Shown: one piece after another, positions 43,798 to 54,278 of the stretch | Numbering within the stretch: position 1 is the stretch's first letter | Layout of the letters: every line of letters starts with the position of its first letter | Source of the DNA: Gymnothorax reevesii | Lineage: Eukaryota > Chordata > Actinopteri > Anguilliformes > Muraenidae | Reading direction: 5' to 3' | Assembly (NCBI GenBank): GCA_029721435.1 | Contig: CM056583.1 | Coordinates: 45,909,120 to 45,973,119, forward strand | DNA: 64,000 nucleotides | Translations under genes and position numbers: made by a program | Notes under the pieces: generated by a model | Told to the model about the DNA's origin: nothing | Database searches by the model: none | The model's input: the letters and a program-made list of their open reading frames with translations, nothing else

Positions 43798-45866
43798 TAC
43801 TTTTTTCTATCTCATTTACATTCCGCAGCACTTTAGGGCTGTCTTTGCAACCTGACTGGATGAATGGACTTTAACTTTTCCTGTTCATCGTCACCTGTTC
43901 ACATGCGGAACCGGGGCGAGACAATGATGTTTGACTTGATTAGAATGGTAGAGCGAATGTTTCTTGTGGTATGACTACCAGAGGATGTTATTTCTCTGCA
44001 GTCGCAACTTCCATCGCGATTGAAGGCATTTAGTGCCATCTGCTGATTACTATAAGTAATGCTTCTTTCGGCTTCATTGTCAGAATGGAAAAAAATTCTG
44101 CAAAGTGAAATGAAATAAGCTGACCTGGCCAAAAATAAATAAATAAATGAATAAATAAATAAAAATAAAAAGTCATACACTCTAATATTTCGTCGGACCC
44201 CCTTTAGCTTTGATTACGGCAGGTTACTGACTACATCAATTAAGGATAAATGACTTGCAGCCAGCTGAAACATATTAATTACTACAGTATACTGGAAGGC
44301 TCCGACCAATTTGCTCCGTTAAATGCAGATGACAACATTTTTATTTATTTATTTTTGGCCAGACAGCGTACTTTTCGGCAGGTCAAATCAGTATTATGCA
44401 TTATCAAATGCATAATGTTGATAATGCAGGGCATTTCAGGCAGTATGAAATTATTTGTGAATTGGTAAAAAATGGCATTGGCTAAGTATATTTTTCAGGA
44501 TATGAAGGCTTGACTACTGACATATTGTGCATGCAATGGGTAGGAAAGGAGGTATTATTTTATTTTATCATAAAAGTTTTATGCAAATTGAATTGCAGAG
44601 CAAGAAAGAACATTGAAAAGCAGGGAGAGAACATTTGCAGAAATACCGTCAATCTTCTTTTTCCAGCGTGGGCAGCAAGTCACGGATCCTAGCTGGTACA
44701 TGAATCGACTCCCCTGGGCACAAGGAGCAAATCCCTCCTGGGATACGAACTTGGAATCTCTGCATGCTTGCAGTGGCATAGCAAGAACGGGACATTTGGT
44801 GGGGAACTGAGCATTCCTTTAAAACACTTAATAGTCCTGACTTATTCTCAATCATTTTCAGAATTAACAATAGATTCGCTTCAAGGACACTCCACACTAT
44901 CAGGTGTTGCTAGTTCTCCCCGTTTAGGTAAAACGACAATCATACACTTGGACGTGTAATGTAGTGCTTTTAAATCAGCGGCATTCAAAACTGCATACCT
45001 GACAACTCTCACGCATATGGCCTGAGTCTCATGCTTTTCAGTGGCATGTCACTTATGCCATAGACAGCAATCTTATATTTAACAACACTAGCGAAGATTG
45101 AAAATTTTAATCTGACAAACAAAATTATATTCAATTTCCGAGCCTCACTTTTTTAAAATCAACCCACGTTGTACCGATTGTAATTTCACTGGAATTCGCT
45201 ATTCAATCAACACATGTTTAAGAGATTCTCACAAGGAATCGAAGCCCTTGGACATGGAAGTTTTTCAATTTCACGTGCGTTCTGTAGATGTCACCTCTAG
45301 TAACATGAAAACCAATGACTCCGGACTTCTCACGCTTTCTTTTTTCTTGGGTTGGAAGCTATGAAATTGCATTAAGACATTTAAAATTGTCTTTTTTTTT
45401 TCATTTAAACAATTTAAATGATCATGAAGCGCAAATTAAATCGCCTGATGTGCGGAAAGGTAGCGCGGACGTTTCAGAGCAGTTTCTTTCGAAAGGCATA
45501 GGCCTATTTTTTGAGTAAATTATTTTTCTGTTGTGAATTTTGCCAATTATCTAGTCGCCGATAGATTGCATGGAGAGGAAAGCTGTGACTTTGATTGCCA
45601 ATAGGTTATTATTGTAATTGGAAAACCTGTTAATTGTTATGTATGTGTATTTTATGTACAGCATTGTATATCATTTGTAAATGAAGATTTGTTACATGTC
45701 TGTTTGTGCTGTCTTGCTGGTGGTGTGTCTGTAAAATATGATCTGATGTAACAGACTAGTGCTTTCTATAAGCTTCTGGCACCTTCCTGCCTGGAGGGGG
45801 CAGGATTACCGAGGAATCCTGTTGATCTTTCCAGAACGTTGATTGTCTATATAAATATCCTGATTT
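43798..45866. other. Intergenic with small repeats, no gene seen
   Basis: A MITE-like pair TGGCCAAAAATAAATAAATA (44128) and ATTTATTTATTTTTGGCCA (about 44342-44361) encloses ~200 bp. A fragment of the hairpin MITE family (TTCTCAATCATTTTCAG) lies at 44845. No gene is recognised. Confidence 0.55.
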
Positions 45867-45867
45867 G

Positions 45868-46255
45868 GACGGCACGGTGGCACAGTGGTTAGCACTACTA
45901 CTTCACAGCAAGACGGTTGGGGGTTCGAATCCGGCCTGTGTACTGTGTACATCCGGGGCATGTTCTCCCCGTGCTCACGTGGATTTTCTCCGGGTACCCC
46001 GGTTTCCCCCACCCACAAAACATGCAATATAGGAACACTCCTGTATGACTGTGTGTGAATGTTTAGTGGTAGTCGGAGGAGCCGTAGGCAGCCACGCTTT
46101 CGTCAGTCTGCCCCAGGGCAGATTTGGCTACAAAAACATAGTTTACTACCATCAGAGTGTGTATGTGCGAGTGAATGAATAATGTATCCTTGTGAAACGT
46201 CTTTGAGTGCCCAGAAAGCAGAAAAGCGCTATATATGCATTATTAATGCATATAA
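45868..46255 (+). repeat. tRNA-derived SINE
   Basis: The head contains a pol III A box (TGGCACAGTGG, about 45878) and a perfect B box GGTTCGAATCC (45922-45932). It is followed by the fish SINE-type body (CATGTTCTCCCCGTGCTCAC, TTTTCTCCGGGTACCCCGGT) and ends near AAAAGCGCTATATATGCATT. It is a retroposed element copied by LINE machinery, not a functional tRNA. Confidence 0.9.
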
Positions 46256-47543
46256 TGCATTGTTAATTAGTGGCATTAGAGTGTTATTAGAGAATTAAAC
46301 AGTTTTATGTAGAACTTTTGTTTGTGAAGAATAAATTTGTTTAAGTTGTCATTGCTGGTTTTCTTTGTTATGATTTTTCCAAGTCATAAAATAATAAAAG
46401 AAAATGACTGAGAGTCATGACAAATAAAAAAAATATTTGTAAAGGGATGTTCTATGCACCATCAATTTTCAGTTCTGGCTACATCGCTGCACTCCACATC
46501 ACTTTGGGCTTAAATGGCTTGCATATAGAAAAATAGACAATGTGTTTAAGGGTCTTTGATTCCTCCTATTTCTGTCAAAATGTGGCTTAAGACCTCAAGT
46601 AAGTTCTTTGAACATGGAATGCAGCACATTATGATAAAATAACAGCTTATTAAAATCCTTCGATTACAGTAGTGGTTGGAACAAAACCAGCATACACCGG
46701 GGTGCCCTAGGATGGTGTTTAGGAATCACTACTCTGTTGGCCCCTTGATTCCAATCAATCATCATTTGAATGACACAGCTTACTTGAGTATGTTTGCTTA
46801 AGCATGTCTCATAATGGCTACATTTAACCTTCACCTTCTAATGGATACTTGCAGCATGACAATGCACCACATCAAAAAGCATAAGGGTAGATGGTGAGAA
46901 CAACATCATGAATGAGCAGTTGACAAACCTGCTTTGTGGACCGGAATCTCAATACAATATATATTGATGCCAATGCCTTGTGGAGTCAGGCTATGATGAA
47001 TTGATATTGTTCAGAGAGCAAAGTTACGCCATACCCAGTGTTATCGCGGTCTTTCAAAGAAAGTGCTCAGTGTGTACATGTAAAGGTGAGTCTCTAAATC
47101 GAAAAATATCATCTTTCTAAAGTTGTATGAATAAAACGGTAATGGTCTGGTAGATGGGTGTTAGGCATATGTTGTCAAAATGACTGAAATTGTCTGTAAT
47201 AACTCAAAAGACTTCTGATAATGTTTTGATTATGTTTTATGCTTGTTGCTAAATTGGAATGATATGATTTGACAATCACTTTCACTAAAGTAATTACAGT
47301 AACATTTTTCATAGAATTTTTTCCATTTTAAATCATACAAAGCATAAATATGGAAAGAAAATTTGAAATCAGACTTTTAGATATGTATGGAAAATGTGGA
47401 AATAAGTGATAATGGCCAGTTTTCATTTTAGTCAAACATATAATTTTTTGGCTAATTGAACTCATTATGATAATCACTACAATCGTAGATACATGTGATG
47501 CAAATTAAATTCGCTATAAGATAAATAATAATGGAAAAAATGA
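46256..47543 (-). other. prlr 3' flank / 3' UTR region
   Basis: This AT-rich stretch lies downstream of the prlr stop codon on the minus strand and should contain the 3' UTR. I did not fix a polyadenylation site. No other gene is recognised. Confidence 0.5.
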
Positions 47544-48521
47544 TTAATTTGTGTGTGAAGTATCTCTTTGAGAGGTGGCATGAGAAATATTGGGAAATGT
47601 GGCTGCGTCAACATAGCCATTACATGGTATGTGCGCTCCCTCACACGGCAGAGGCACAGCCGTATGGATCGGTAATGTATCAGCCGGTAGCTGAGGAGCA
47701 GTCTCCGGCAGATTTTTTAGTTCTAGGTCTTTTGCAAACATTTCCTTCTGCAGCAGGAGGATGTTGTCGTTGACCACCGTGTTCACCTTAGTATAGTTCT
47801 GTCCAGTAGATGTCAGGTGGCAGAGTTCCTGCCCTTCCTTTACGATGGGTTTCAGTATCAGCAAATTCTCTTGTTCCACCTTCTGGACCTCAACGTATTC
47901 CAAGGACTTAGAAGTCTGGACGGTGGCCTCTCTCTTGTGGCCAGTGTTGGGAATTTCATGCATACTGTCGGCAGTCACGTCCCTATAGACAATTGGGTGT
48001 TTAGTGCCACAAATTTTGTCCATGTGGTTTTCCTTGTAGATTTGCTCACGGATAGAGGGAAAGTCCTTGCCTGGGGCGCTGATTTGCTTGCTAATCTCAG
48101 GAATACTATGATAGCAGAGTTTATGGATGTGCTGCTCCGAGGAGAAAACTGTTGACTGGGACTGGTTTGCATTATCAGTTGATTTAATAGCACCCATATG
48201 GCAATCATGGCTACTGCTCCTTGCCAGGGGTCCCCTGCCAGTTTGTCTCTGTTCACCCCTTATGACTGCTGTCTGGTCCACTTTGGACTCACCACACTTC
48301 TCCATCAACAAGGTTTGGCTGTCACAACTCCCCCGCCCAGAATCAGAGTCCGAGGAACCCTTGGATTTCAAATTTCCCTCTTGCCGGTCTTTCTCATCGA
48401 GACCTAATTCTTGCTCTATGTCATACACTTCAAAGTACTCCACCAACAGGTCCTCATAATCAGAGGTAGGTGGAAAGCCCATGACAACAAAATGATTGAG
48501 CACCTCTTCTGATGTCCCTCC
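47544..48521 (-). CDS. prlr: prlr last exon: prolactin receptor cytoplasmic tail
   Basis: The prolactin receptor is a class I cytokine receptor that dimerises on prolactin binding and signals through JAK2/STAT5; in fish it governs ion and water balance. This exon adds 325 residues. It begins GGTSEEVLNHFVVMGFPPTS, then DYEDLLVEYFEVYD, the conserved membrane-proximal segment. Further signatures are SDSDSGRGSCDSQTLL, LEYVEVQKVEQENL (a conserved tyrosine, candidate STAT5 site) and YTKVNTVVNDNILLLQ. The acceptor CCACAG precedes 48521 and joins in phase 0 with the Box 1 exon. The stop is at 47546-47544. Whether it is paralogue a or b cannot be told here. Confidence 0.95.
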   Translation of the reverse strand, partial: GGTSEEVLNHFVVMGFPPTSDYEDLLVEYFEVYDIEQELGLDEKDRQEGNLKSKGSSDSDSGRGSCDSQTLLMEKCGESKVDQTAVIRGEQRQTGRGPLARSSSHDCHMGAIKSTDNANQSQSTVFSSEQHIHKLCYHSIPEISKQISAPGKDFPSIREQIYKENHMDKICGTKHPIVYRDVTADSMHEIPNTGHKREATVQTSKSLEYVEVQKVEQENLLILKPIVKEGQELCHLTSTGQNYTKVNTVVNDNILLLQKEMFAKDLELKNLPETAPQLPADTLPIHTAVPLPCEGAHIPCNGYVDAATFPNISHATSQRDTSHTN

Positions 48522-48687
48522 CTGTGGATCAGCAGATTGGACAGAATAGTTAGAGATTATTGGGATACAGAGCTCTTATTTATTTTGTTCAATTTGGATG
48601 TAAAGCACTTTTACAGTCACCAGTCACATGGCATAGCATTGAAATTGCACTCCTTTAGTAAAAATCATATATGAGCTCAGGTGGTAC

Positions 48688-48757
48688 CTTCAGCAGCTGT
48701 GTGTCGAATCCTTTGATTTTAGGTCCAGGAACCGGGGGAAGCAGGAAATGTTTTACA
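48688..48757 (-). CDS. prlr: prlr Box 1 exon
   Basis: This 70-bp exon encodes VKHFLLPPVPGPKIKGFDTQ LLK. LLPPVPGPKIKGF is Box 1, the proline-rich JAK2-docking motif just inside the membrane. The acceptor is CTTCGCAG before 48757 and the donor GTACC after 48688. It begins with one base that completes the serine codon from the transmembrane exon and ends in phase 0. The next intron is only 166 bp (48522-48687). Confidence 0.95.
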
Positions 48758-49040
48758 CTGCGAAGAGAAATAAAGGGGTGTGACAACAGCACAACTTCAT
48801 TTTCTGGCTGAACCATTGTTTTTTTTTAATTGCCAAGCAAATATTTCAAAGGAAATAATAATAATACAGTAAATGTAGTCAGTTGGCATTGAAAAGCTTG
48901 ATGTCACTGTTTCACTAAATAAAATTGCACTTTTTGTATGCCCAGTCTCCGTAAGATACAACCCCAATTCCGAAATAGTTGTGACGAAGTGTAAATTGTG
49001 AATAAAATCAAAATGCAATGAATTTCAGATCACATAAGCA

Positions 49041-49432
49041 ACGTTAGGACGTTGATGGCCTACGTGTCACGCATCATGTTTTAGCTAGCTCTTTGAAATT
49101 GCATCTGTCAAGTTGCATTTGCCATGCCAGGCGCTGTTAGCTTTCTAGCAATCTTGCTGTAGCTGTATTATATGCCATGTTGTATTTCGCAAAAAGATGG
49201 TCTTTTAAACGATTTACTCTTGAAGAGATGTGGTGGCTGTGGTTTGTTAATATTACTTTTCTGTGCTCATTTTATTGTGTCATGTAGGCTTACCGTTTAC
49301 ACATCTGAGTAGTTACACTTATTTAAGTTGTCACCATGTCACTAAAAGCATGACCTCTATAAAATTTATGTAAATAATGTAATTCATTCAGAGAAATACG
49401 TTTGCGGCAATTGTGTACGGTTTAATTTAATA
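49041..49432. repeat. Transposon fragment related to 37785-38050 (inverted)
   Basis: GTTAGGACGTTGA, GCCAGGCGCTGTTAG, TCTTGCTGTAG and GATGTGGTGGCTGTGG follow one another in the same order as on the minus strand of 38050-37785. It is therefore the same dispersed element, inserted within Tc1 copy C. No coding sequence is recognised. Confidence 0.8.
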
Positions 49433-50942
49433 TACTCAGCAACAAAAGTTTCTGTGACACCAATATTGTTCATTATTTTTCATAACGCAATTATGAAATT
49501 GTCATACATGGTGATATCAGACTGAAACAGTACACGTAAACACAGCATTGAAATGGAAATCATGAAAATGCGAGAAAATGACTTTGCACGTGAAAATGTG
49601 CGTAAATCATGCTTGTGGATGGCAATAAAAGAGGAGAATTTTTGGAATGTTCACATTGTGCCTGATGAACGAAGGAAGCATCACTTATCGAAAACACAGC
49701 CATTTCGGATCAGGAACTCTACCCTCTAAATGCCAAGACTGTCTGAAAATGAACGGTGGAGGGCCATTGGGATGATTGAATCCGGAACCTCGCAGAGGGA
49801 AGTTGCTCATCGCCTGAATGTCCACCGAAACACCATTTGGAACTTATGGCAGCGTCATCAGCAGACAAGACATGTCAGAGACCGTCCTCGCAGCGGCCGT
49901 CCACGAGTAACCACTCCCAGACAGGACAACTGGATTCGAACAACCCATCTCCGAAATCGATTCCAACCTGCAACCATAACTGCAAGAACGATACCTGGTT
50001 TGAGGCGACTGTCTGCTCAGACAATCCGTCGCCGTCTCCGACATTTTGGCATTGTCCCACGTCGGCCAGCAAGACGTCCAATACTCACAGTACAACACCG
50101 ACGACTGCATCTACAGTGGGCACAACAACATCGACGGTGGATCCAACATCAGTGGGATCTTGTACTCTTCACTGATGAATCAAGATTCATGCTTAACCGA
50201 TGTGATGGTCGTTTACGTGTATACCGTCGACGTGGAGAACGTTATGCCAACAACTGTGTTCAGGAATTTGATCGTTTTGGAGGTGGTAGTGTCATGATTT
50301 GGGGAGGGATCACGGCTAGAAACAGAACAGATTTGCTTGTTATTGATGGAAATCTGACAGGTCAAAGATATCGCGATGAAGTGCTACGGCCATTGGTGGT
50401 ACCGTTTTTGATGCAACATGGTCCCGGAATAACGCTGCAACATGATAACGCCAGACCACACGTTGCAAGGATTGTACAGCAGTATCTGATGCAACAACAT
50501 GTCAATGTCCTGCCATGGCCAGCCAGATCTCCAGACATGTCCCCAATCGAGCATCTTTGGGACGAGATGGATCGACATTTGCGGCGGTTGGATAACCCGC
50601 CAGCTACACTCCAGGAATTGCGACAACGTCTACGTCACATTTGGAATGACATCCCACAGCAATTTCTGGCACATCTGATTCGGTCCATGCGCCGGAGATG
50701 CGTTGCTTGCATCATGGCACGAGGAAGTCACACCCGGTATTGAAGTGTGAAGGTCACAATTGGTTAGACGTCAGACAAGTGCTTCATGAGGCATGAAAAT
50801 GACATTTTTCGTTTTGAGTGACGTTGGCACTGATAAGTCAGTGTTTCTCCTGTTAAATAAACATATTGATTGCATTGAGATCTTTGCGTGTCATTTATAA
50901 CATACACATAAATGGTGTCACAGAAACTTTTGTTGCTGAGTA
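49433..50942 (+). mobile_element. Structurally intact Tc1/mariner element, 1510 bp
   Basis: Perfect ~30-bp inverted repeats start TACTCAGCAACAAAAGTTTC and end TGTGACACCA on each side, with TA duplications at 49431-49432 and 50943-50944. A single uninterrupted transposase ORF lies inside. It sits within the remains of Tc1 copy C in the prlr intron between the transmembrane and Box 1 exons, antisense to prlr. Perfect ends and an open ORF indicate a young insertion. Confidence 0.96.
49730..50743 (+). CDS. Tc1/mariner DD34E transposase, apparently intact (337 aa)
   Basis: The enzyme excises the element at its inverted repeats and inserts it at TA in nuclear DNA. Residues ~1-60 form the first helix-turn-helix (SENERWRAIGMIESGTSQRE, VAHRLNVHRNTIWNLWQRH). 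The GRPR motif (about residue 56) links to a second, arginine-rich helix-turn-helix with a likely nuclear signal. The catalytic triad is complete: D in LFTDESRF, D in LQHDNARPH and E in MSPIEHLWDE, with 34 residues between the last two. The glycine-rich box GGGSVMIWGG is present. Length is normal for Tc1. The first ATG gives the expected N-terminus. It differs in sequence from the other Tc1 transposases in this window. Confidence 0.96.
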   Translation: MPRLSENERWRAIGMIESGTSQREVAHRLNVHRNTIWNLWQRHQQTRHVRDRPRSGRPRVTTPRQDNWIRTTHLRNRFQPATITARTIPGLRRLSAQTIRRRLRHFGIVPRRPARRPILTVQHRRLHLQWAQQHRRWIQHQWDLVLFTDESRFMLNRCDGRLRVYRRRGERYANNCVQEFDRFGGGSVMIWGGITARNRTDLLVIDGNLTGQRYRDEVLRPLVVPFLMQHGPGITLQHDNARPHVARIVQQYLMQQHVNVLPWPARSPDMSPIEHLWDEMDRHLRRLDNPPATLQELRQRLRHIWNDIPQQFLAHLIRSMRRRCVACIMARGSHTRY

Positions 50943-51099
50943 TATTTACCATTCAGTAACGCAATCGCTGCCATCTGTTCCATAGAAGATCATGACAGCG
51001 CGGTGTTTATTTGGAACTTTTGCCCTCCCCCACGAACCACGTGACCACCCAAGCAACGAAGTCAAAGAGTTGCGCCACTGAGTTATCTATTGCTCTGAT

Positions 51100-51545
51100 C
51101 AGATGGTATGGGGATGCATTAGTGCATATGATGTGGGACACTTGCATGTTTTTAAAAGCATGAATGATGAAAGGTATATAAAGGTTGTAGAGTAACATAT
51201 GCTCCCCTCCAGATGCCACCTGTTCCAGGGAAGGCCTTGTGTATTTCAGCAGGACAATGTAAAACCATATACTTCAGCTATTACAATAGCATGGCTTCGT
51301 GGTAGAAGAGTTCGTGCGCTGAACTGGGCTGCCTGCAGTCCTGATCTTTCACTGATTGAGAACATTTGGCGCATAATTAAACGATAAGTCCATCAAAGGA
51401 GACCCAAAACTCTCCAGCAGCTGGAAGCCTGTATTAAACAAGAGTGGGATCATATTCCAATGACTAAACTCAAGAAACTTGTCTCCTCAATGCCCAGATG
51501 CCTCCACTCTGCGTTAAAAAGAAGCGGGGATGCTACACCATGGTC
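51100..51545 (+). pseudogene. Tc1 transposase 3' half, copy C
   Basis: Frames here encode RCHLFQGRPCVFQQDN (second catalytic aspartate) and SPDLSLIENIWRIIKR (catalytic glutamate, with SPI changed to SLI). The N-terminal half is missing, and a deletion removes the usual stop after GDATPW. Confidence 0.8.
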
Positions 51546-51911
51546 CCAACTTTTTTGCGACCTGTAGCAGGAATCAAATTTAAAATGAGCTCATTTTGTG
51601 GATAAAATTGTAAAATTTCTCAGTTTCAGTATTTGCAATGTTGTCTCTGTTCTATTGTGAATAAAATACTGGCTGGTGTGATTTGAAAGTCATTGCGTTT
51701 TGATCTTATTCACAATTTACACTTTGTCCCAATTTTTTTGGAATTGGGATTGTACTATTACACTGGCACTGGGTTGTCTTCATGCAATGACGATGCACAT
51801 ACATTTACAAATGTCATTCCCAAATGATTTTATGGTCCTAAGAGGAAAAATAGTTCATTCAACAAAACCAGCAAATATACTTTGGAGTAGCTGTAATGAA
51901 AATTGGTCAAC

Positions 51912-52008
51912 CTGTTCCGGTTCACATTTACAGTCCAGGTAATGATCACAAAAACAAAAGCAGAGGTGACGGCAATCAGGACCCACATTGACCTCTCTCT
52001 GTGAATAT
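51912..52008 (-). CDS. prlr: prlr transmembrane exon
   Basis: The 97-bp exon encodes IHRERSMWVLIAVTSAFVFV followed by IITWTVNVNRN. The run WVLIAVTSAFVFVIITWTV is one membrane-spanning helix followed by a basic stop-transfer segment. The acceptor is TTGTCCAG before 52008 and the donor GTTGAC after 51912. Both split codons (T+AT, AG+T) fit the neighbouring exons. The intron on its 3' side (48758-51911) is almost wholly transposon. Confidence 0.93.
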
Positions 52009-52478
52009 CTGGACAAGATAAAAACAAAGTTCTATGATCAGCATACTATCACTTAAAGGTGACTGACAAGATTTTATGGACATGAAAAATTTATGAAATA
52101 ATACATCAATTTTTTTAATATTCCGGTTTTCATTGACTTATGTACGTTCAAGAGATACAACTGATTTCAAATGAGTACTTCTGCAGAAGAACTACTGTGA
52201 CTCGCATCTATTCTACCCATGAACGATTGGTCAAGTGTTAATAAACGATCAAAATCGGCTTACATTTATGCGTTTACATTACCTAAAGCAAACTTCTGAA
52301 TAATTTTTTGAGTTCTTCACTGTGAACCATTCAACCAGTGTTGCCTATGAAAGTAATTAATGCACAGGCCGAGAAACACAAGCTGATGAATGAGCAGTGT
52401 TTTGAGACAGGACATTGGGATGACTTCGCGGCTGGGAAATGAGGCAGGTGATCCACATCAAATTCTCTTTTTAAAATA

Positions 52479-54081
52479 CAGAACCCAAAGCCAGTGAAGT
52501 TGGCATGTTGTGTAAATAGTAGATAAAAACAGAATACAATGATTTGCAAATCCTTTTCAACCTATATTCAGCTGAATACACTGCAAGACAAGTTAATTAA
52601 TGTTCGAACAGGTAAACTTTGTAATTTTTTGCAAATATTAGCTCATTTGGAATTTGATGCCTGCAACATGTTTCAAAAAAGCTGGCACAAGTGGCAAAAA
52701 AGACTGAGAGTTGAGGAATGCTCATCAAACACTTATTTGGAACATCCCACAGGTGAACAGGCTAATTGGGAACAGGTGGGTGCCATGATTGGGTATAAAA
52801 GCAGCTTCCCTGAAATGCTCAGTCATTCACAAACAAGGATGGGGGAGGGTCACCACTTAGTGAACAAATGCATGAGCTGATTGTCGAACAGTTTAAAAAC
52901 AACATTCCTCAACCAGCTATTGCAAGACATTTAGGGATTTCATCATCCACGGTCCGTAATATCGTCAAAAGGTTCAGAGAATCTGGAGAAATCACTGCAC
53001 GTAAGCGACAAGGCCGAAAACTAACATTGAATGCCCGTGACCTTCGATCCCTCAGGCGGTACTGCATCAAAAACCGACATCAGTGTGTAAAGGACATCAC
53101 CACATGGGCTCAGAAACACTTCAGAAAACCACTGTCAGTAACTACAGTTCGTCGGTACATCTGCAAATGCAAGTTAAAACTCTACAATGCAAAGCGAAAG
53201 CCATTTATCAACAGCACCTAGAAACGCCGCCGGCTTCGCTGGGCCCAAGCTCATCTAAGATGGACTGATGCAAAGTGGAAAAGTGTTCTGTGGTCTGACG
53301 AGTCCAAATTTCAAATAGTTTTTGGAAACTGTGGACGTTGTGTCCTCCGGACCAAAGAGGAAAAGAACCATCCGGACTGTTATAGGCGCAAAGTTCAAAA
53401 GCCAGCATCTGTGATGGTATGGGGGTGTATTAGTGCCCAAGGCATGGGCAACTTACACATATGTGAAGGCACCAGTAATGCTGAAAGGTACATACAGGCT
53501 TTGGAGCAACATATGTTGCCATCCAAGCAACGTCTTTTTCATGGACGCCCCCCCTTTTTTCAGCAAGACAATGCCAAGCCACATTCTGCACGTGTTACAA
53601 CAGCATGGCTCCATAGTAAAAGAGAGCGGGTACTAGACTGGCCTGCCTGTAGTCCAGACCTGTCTCCCATTGAAAATGTGTGGCGCATTATGAAGCGTAA
53701 AATGCGACAACGGAGACCCCGGACTGTTGAACAACATAAGCTGTACATCAAGCAAGAATGGGAAAGAGTTCCACCTGAAAAGCTTCAAAAATTGGTCTCC
53801 TCAGTTCCCAAACGTTTACTGAGTGTCGTTAAAAGGAAAGGCGATGTAACACAGTGGTAAAAAGGCCCCTGTGCCAACTTTTTTGCAATGTGTTGCTGTC
53901 TTTAAATTCTAAGTTAATGATTATTAGCAAAAAAAAAGAAAGTTTCTCAGTTTGAACATTAAACATCTTGTCTTTGAAGTGTATTCAATTGAATATAAGT
54001 TGAAAAGGATTTGCAAATCATTGTATTCTGTTTTTATCCACGATTTACATAACGTGCCAACTTCACTGGTTTTGGGTTTTG
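52479..54081 (+). mobile_element. Tc1 element, family 2 with ~95-bp TIRs
   Basis: The ends CAGAACCCAAAGCCAGTGAA (left) and inverse of CAAAACCCAAAACCAGTGAA (right) continue complementary for about 95 bp, including ACAGAATACAATGATTTGCA. TA flanks both sides (52477-52478, 54082-54083). Length 1603 bp. It fills most of the prlr intron between the WSXWS and transmembrane exons. Confidence 0.95.
52868..53860 (+). pseudogene. Tc1 transposase family 2, nearly intact (one internal stop)
   Basis: One frame runs from 52868 to the stop at 53860 with a single TAG at 53219-53221. It contains the helix-turn-helix (SSSTVRNIVKRFRESGEITA), D in LWSDESKF, D in QQDNAKPH and E in SPIENVWR, with 34 residues between the last two. 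The expected N-terminal start (ATG near 52839) is in another frame, so there is also a probable 1-base shift there. Two lesions suffice to inactivate it. Confidence 0.88.
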
Positions 54082-54136
54082 TACAAAGCTCCCCTGGCTC
54101 ATGCATAAATTTTACAGTATATCTTAAAAGGCTTAC

Positions 54137-54278
54137 AGTCAGGGACTTTGACATATGATGTAGAACTCCATTCACTCCAGAAGCCATGGTCTGGTTTACA
54201 GCGGACCTGCACCATGTAGGCCTCCCCTGAACGTGGGCTGAAGATGTTGAATTGTTTCTGCTGGCCAGCAAAGTGCTC
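54137..54278 (-). CDS. prlr: prlr D2 exon with WSXWS motif
   Basis: This 142-bp exon encodes 47 codons plus one base. [20 protein letters not shown] is followed by [25 protein letters not shown] is the class I cytokine-receptor signature in the second fibronectin type III domain, which holds the ligand-binding fold together; HFAGQQ and [10 protein letters not shown] are prolactin-receptor hallmarks. The acceptor is CTGAAG before 54278 and the donor GTAAGC after 54137. A Tc1 element ends only 55 bp from this donor. Upstream exons (signal peptide, D1, rest of D2) are not seen up to 64000. Confidence 0.95.

Larger units (their letters stand above)
48959..51752 (+). mobile_element. Tc1 family 1 copy C, disrupted inside a prlr intron
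   Basis: The left end (48959-49040, CAACCCCAATTCCGAAATAGTT) and the right half (about 51100-51752) belong to the same family as copies A and B, with TA at both flanks (48957-48958, 51753-51754). The middle is replaced by 2.06 kb containing a transposon fragment (49045-49310) and an intact Tc1 of another family (49433-50942). Confidence 0.88.

Noticed and set aside
45868..45945. Possible tRNA gene (A and B boxes)
   Set aside because: There is no cloverleaf ending; the boxes belong to a SINE head with a SINE body downstream.
47817..48459. Two ORFs of ~110 codons on the plus strand
   Set aside because: They are antisense shadows of the prlr last exon, whose minus-strand frame is clearly the real one.
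49837..50297. Threonine/serine-rich ORFs overlapping the transposase
   Set aside because: They are shifted-frame shadows of the intact Tc1 transposase.
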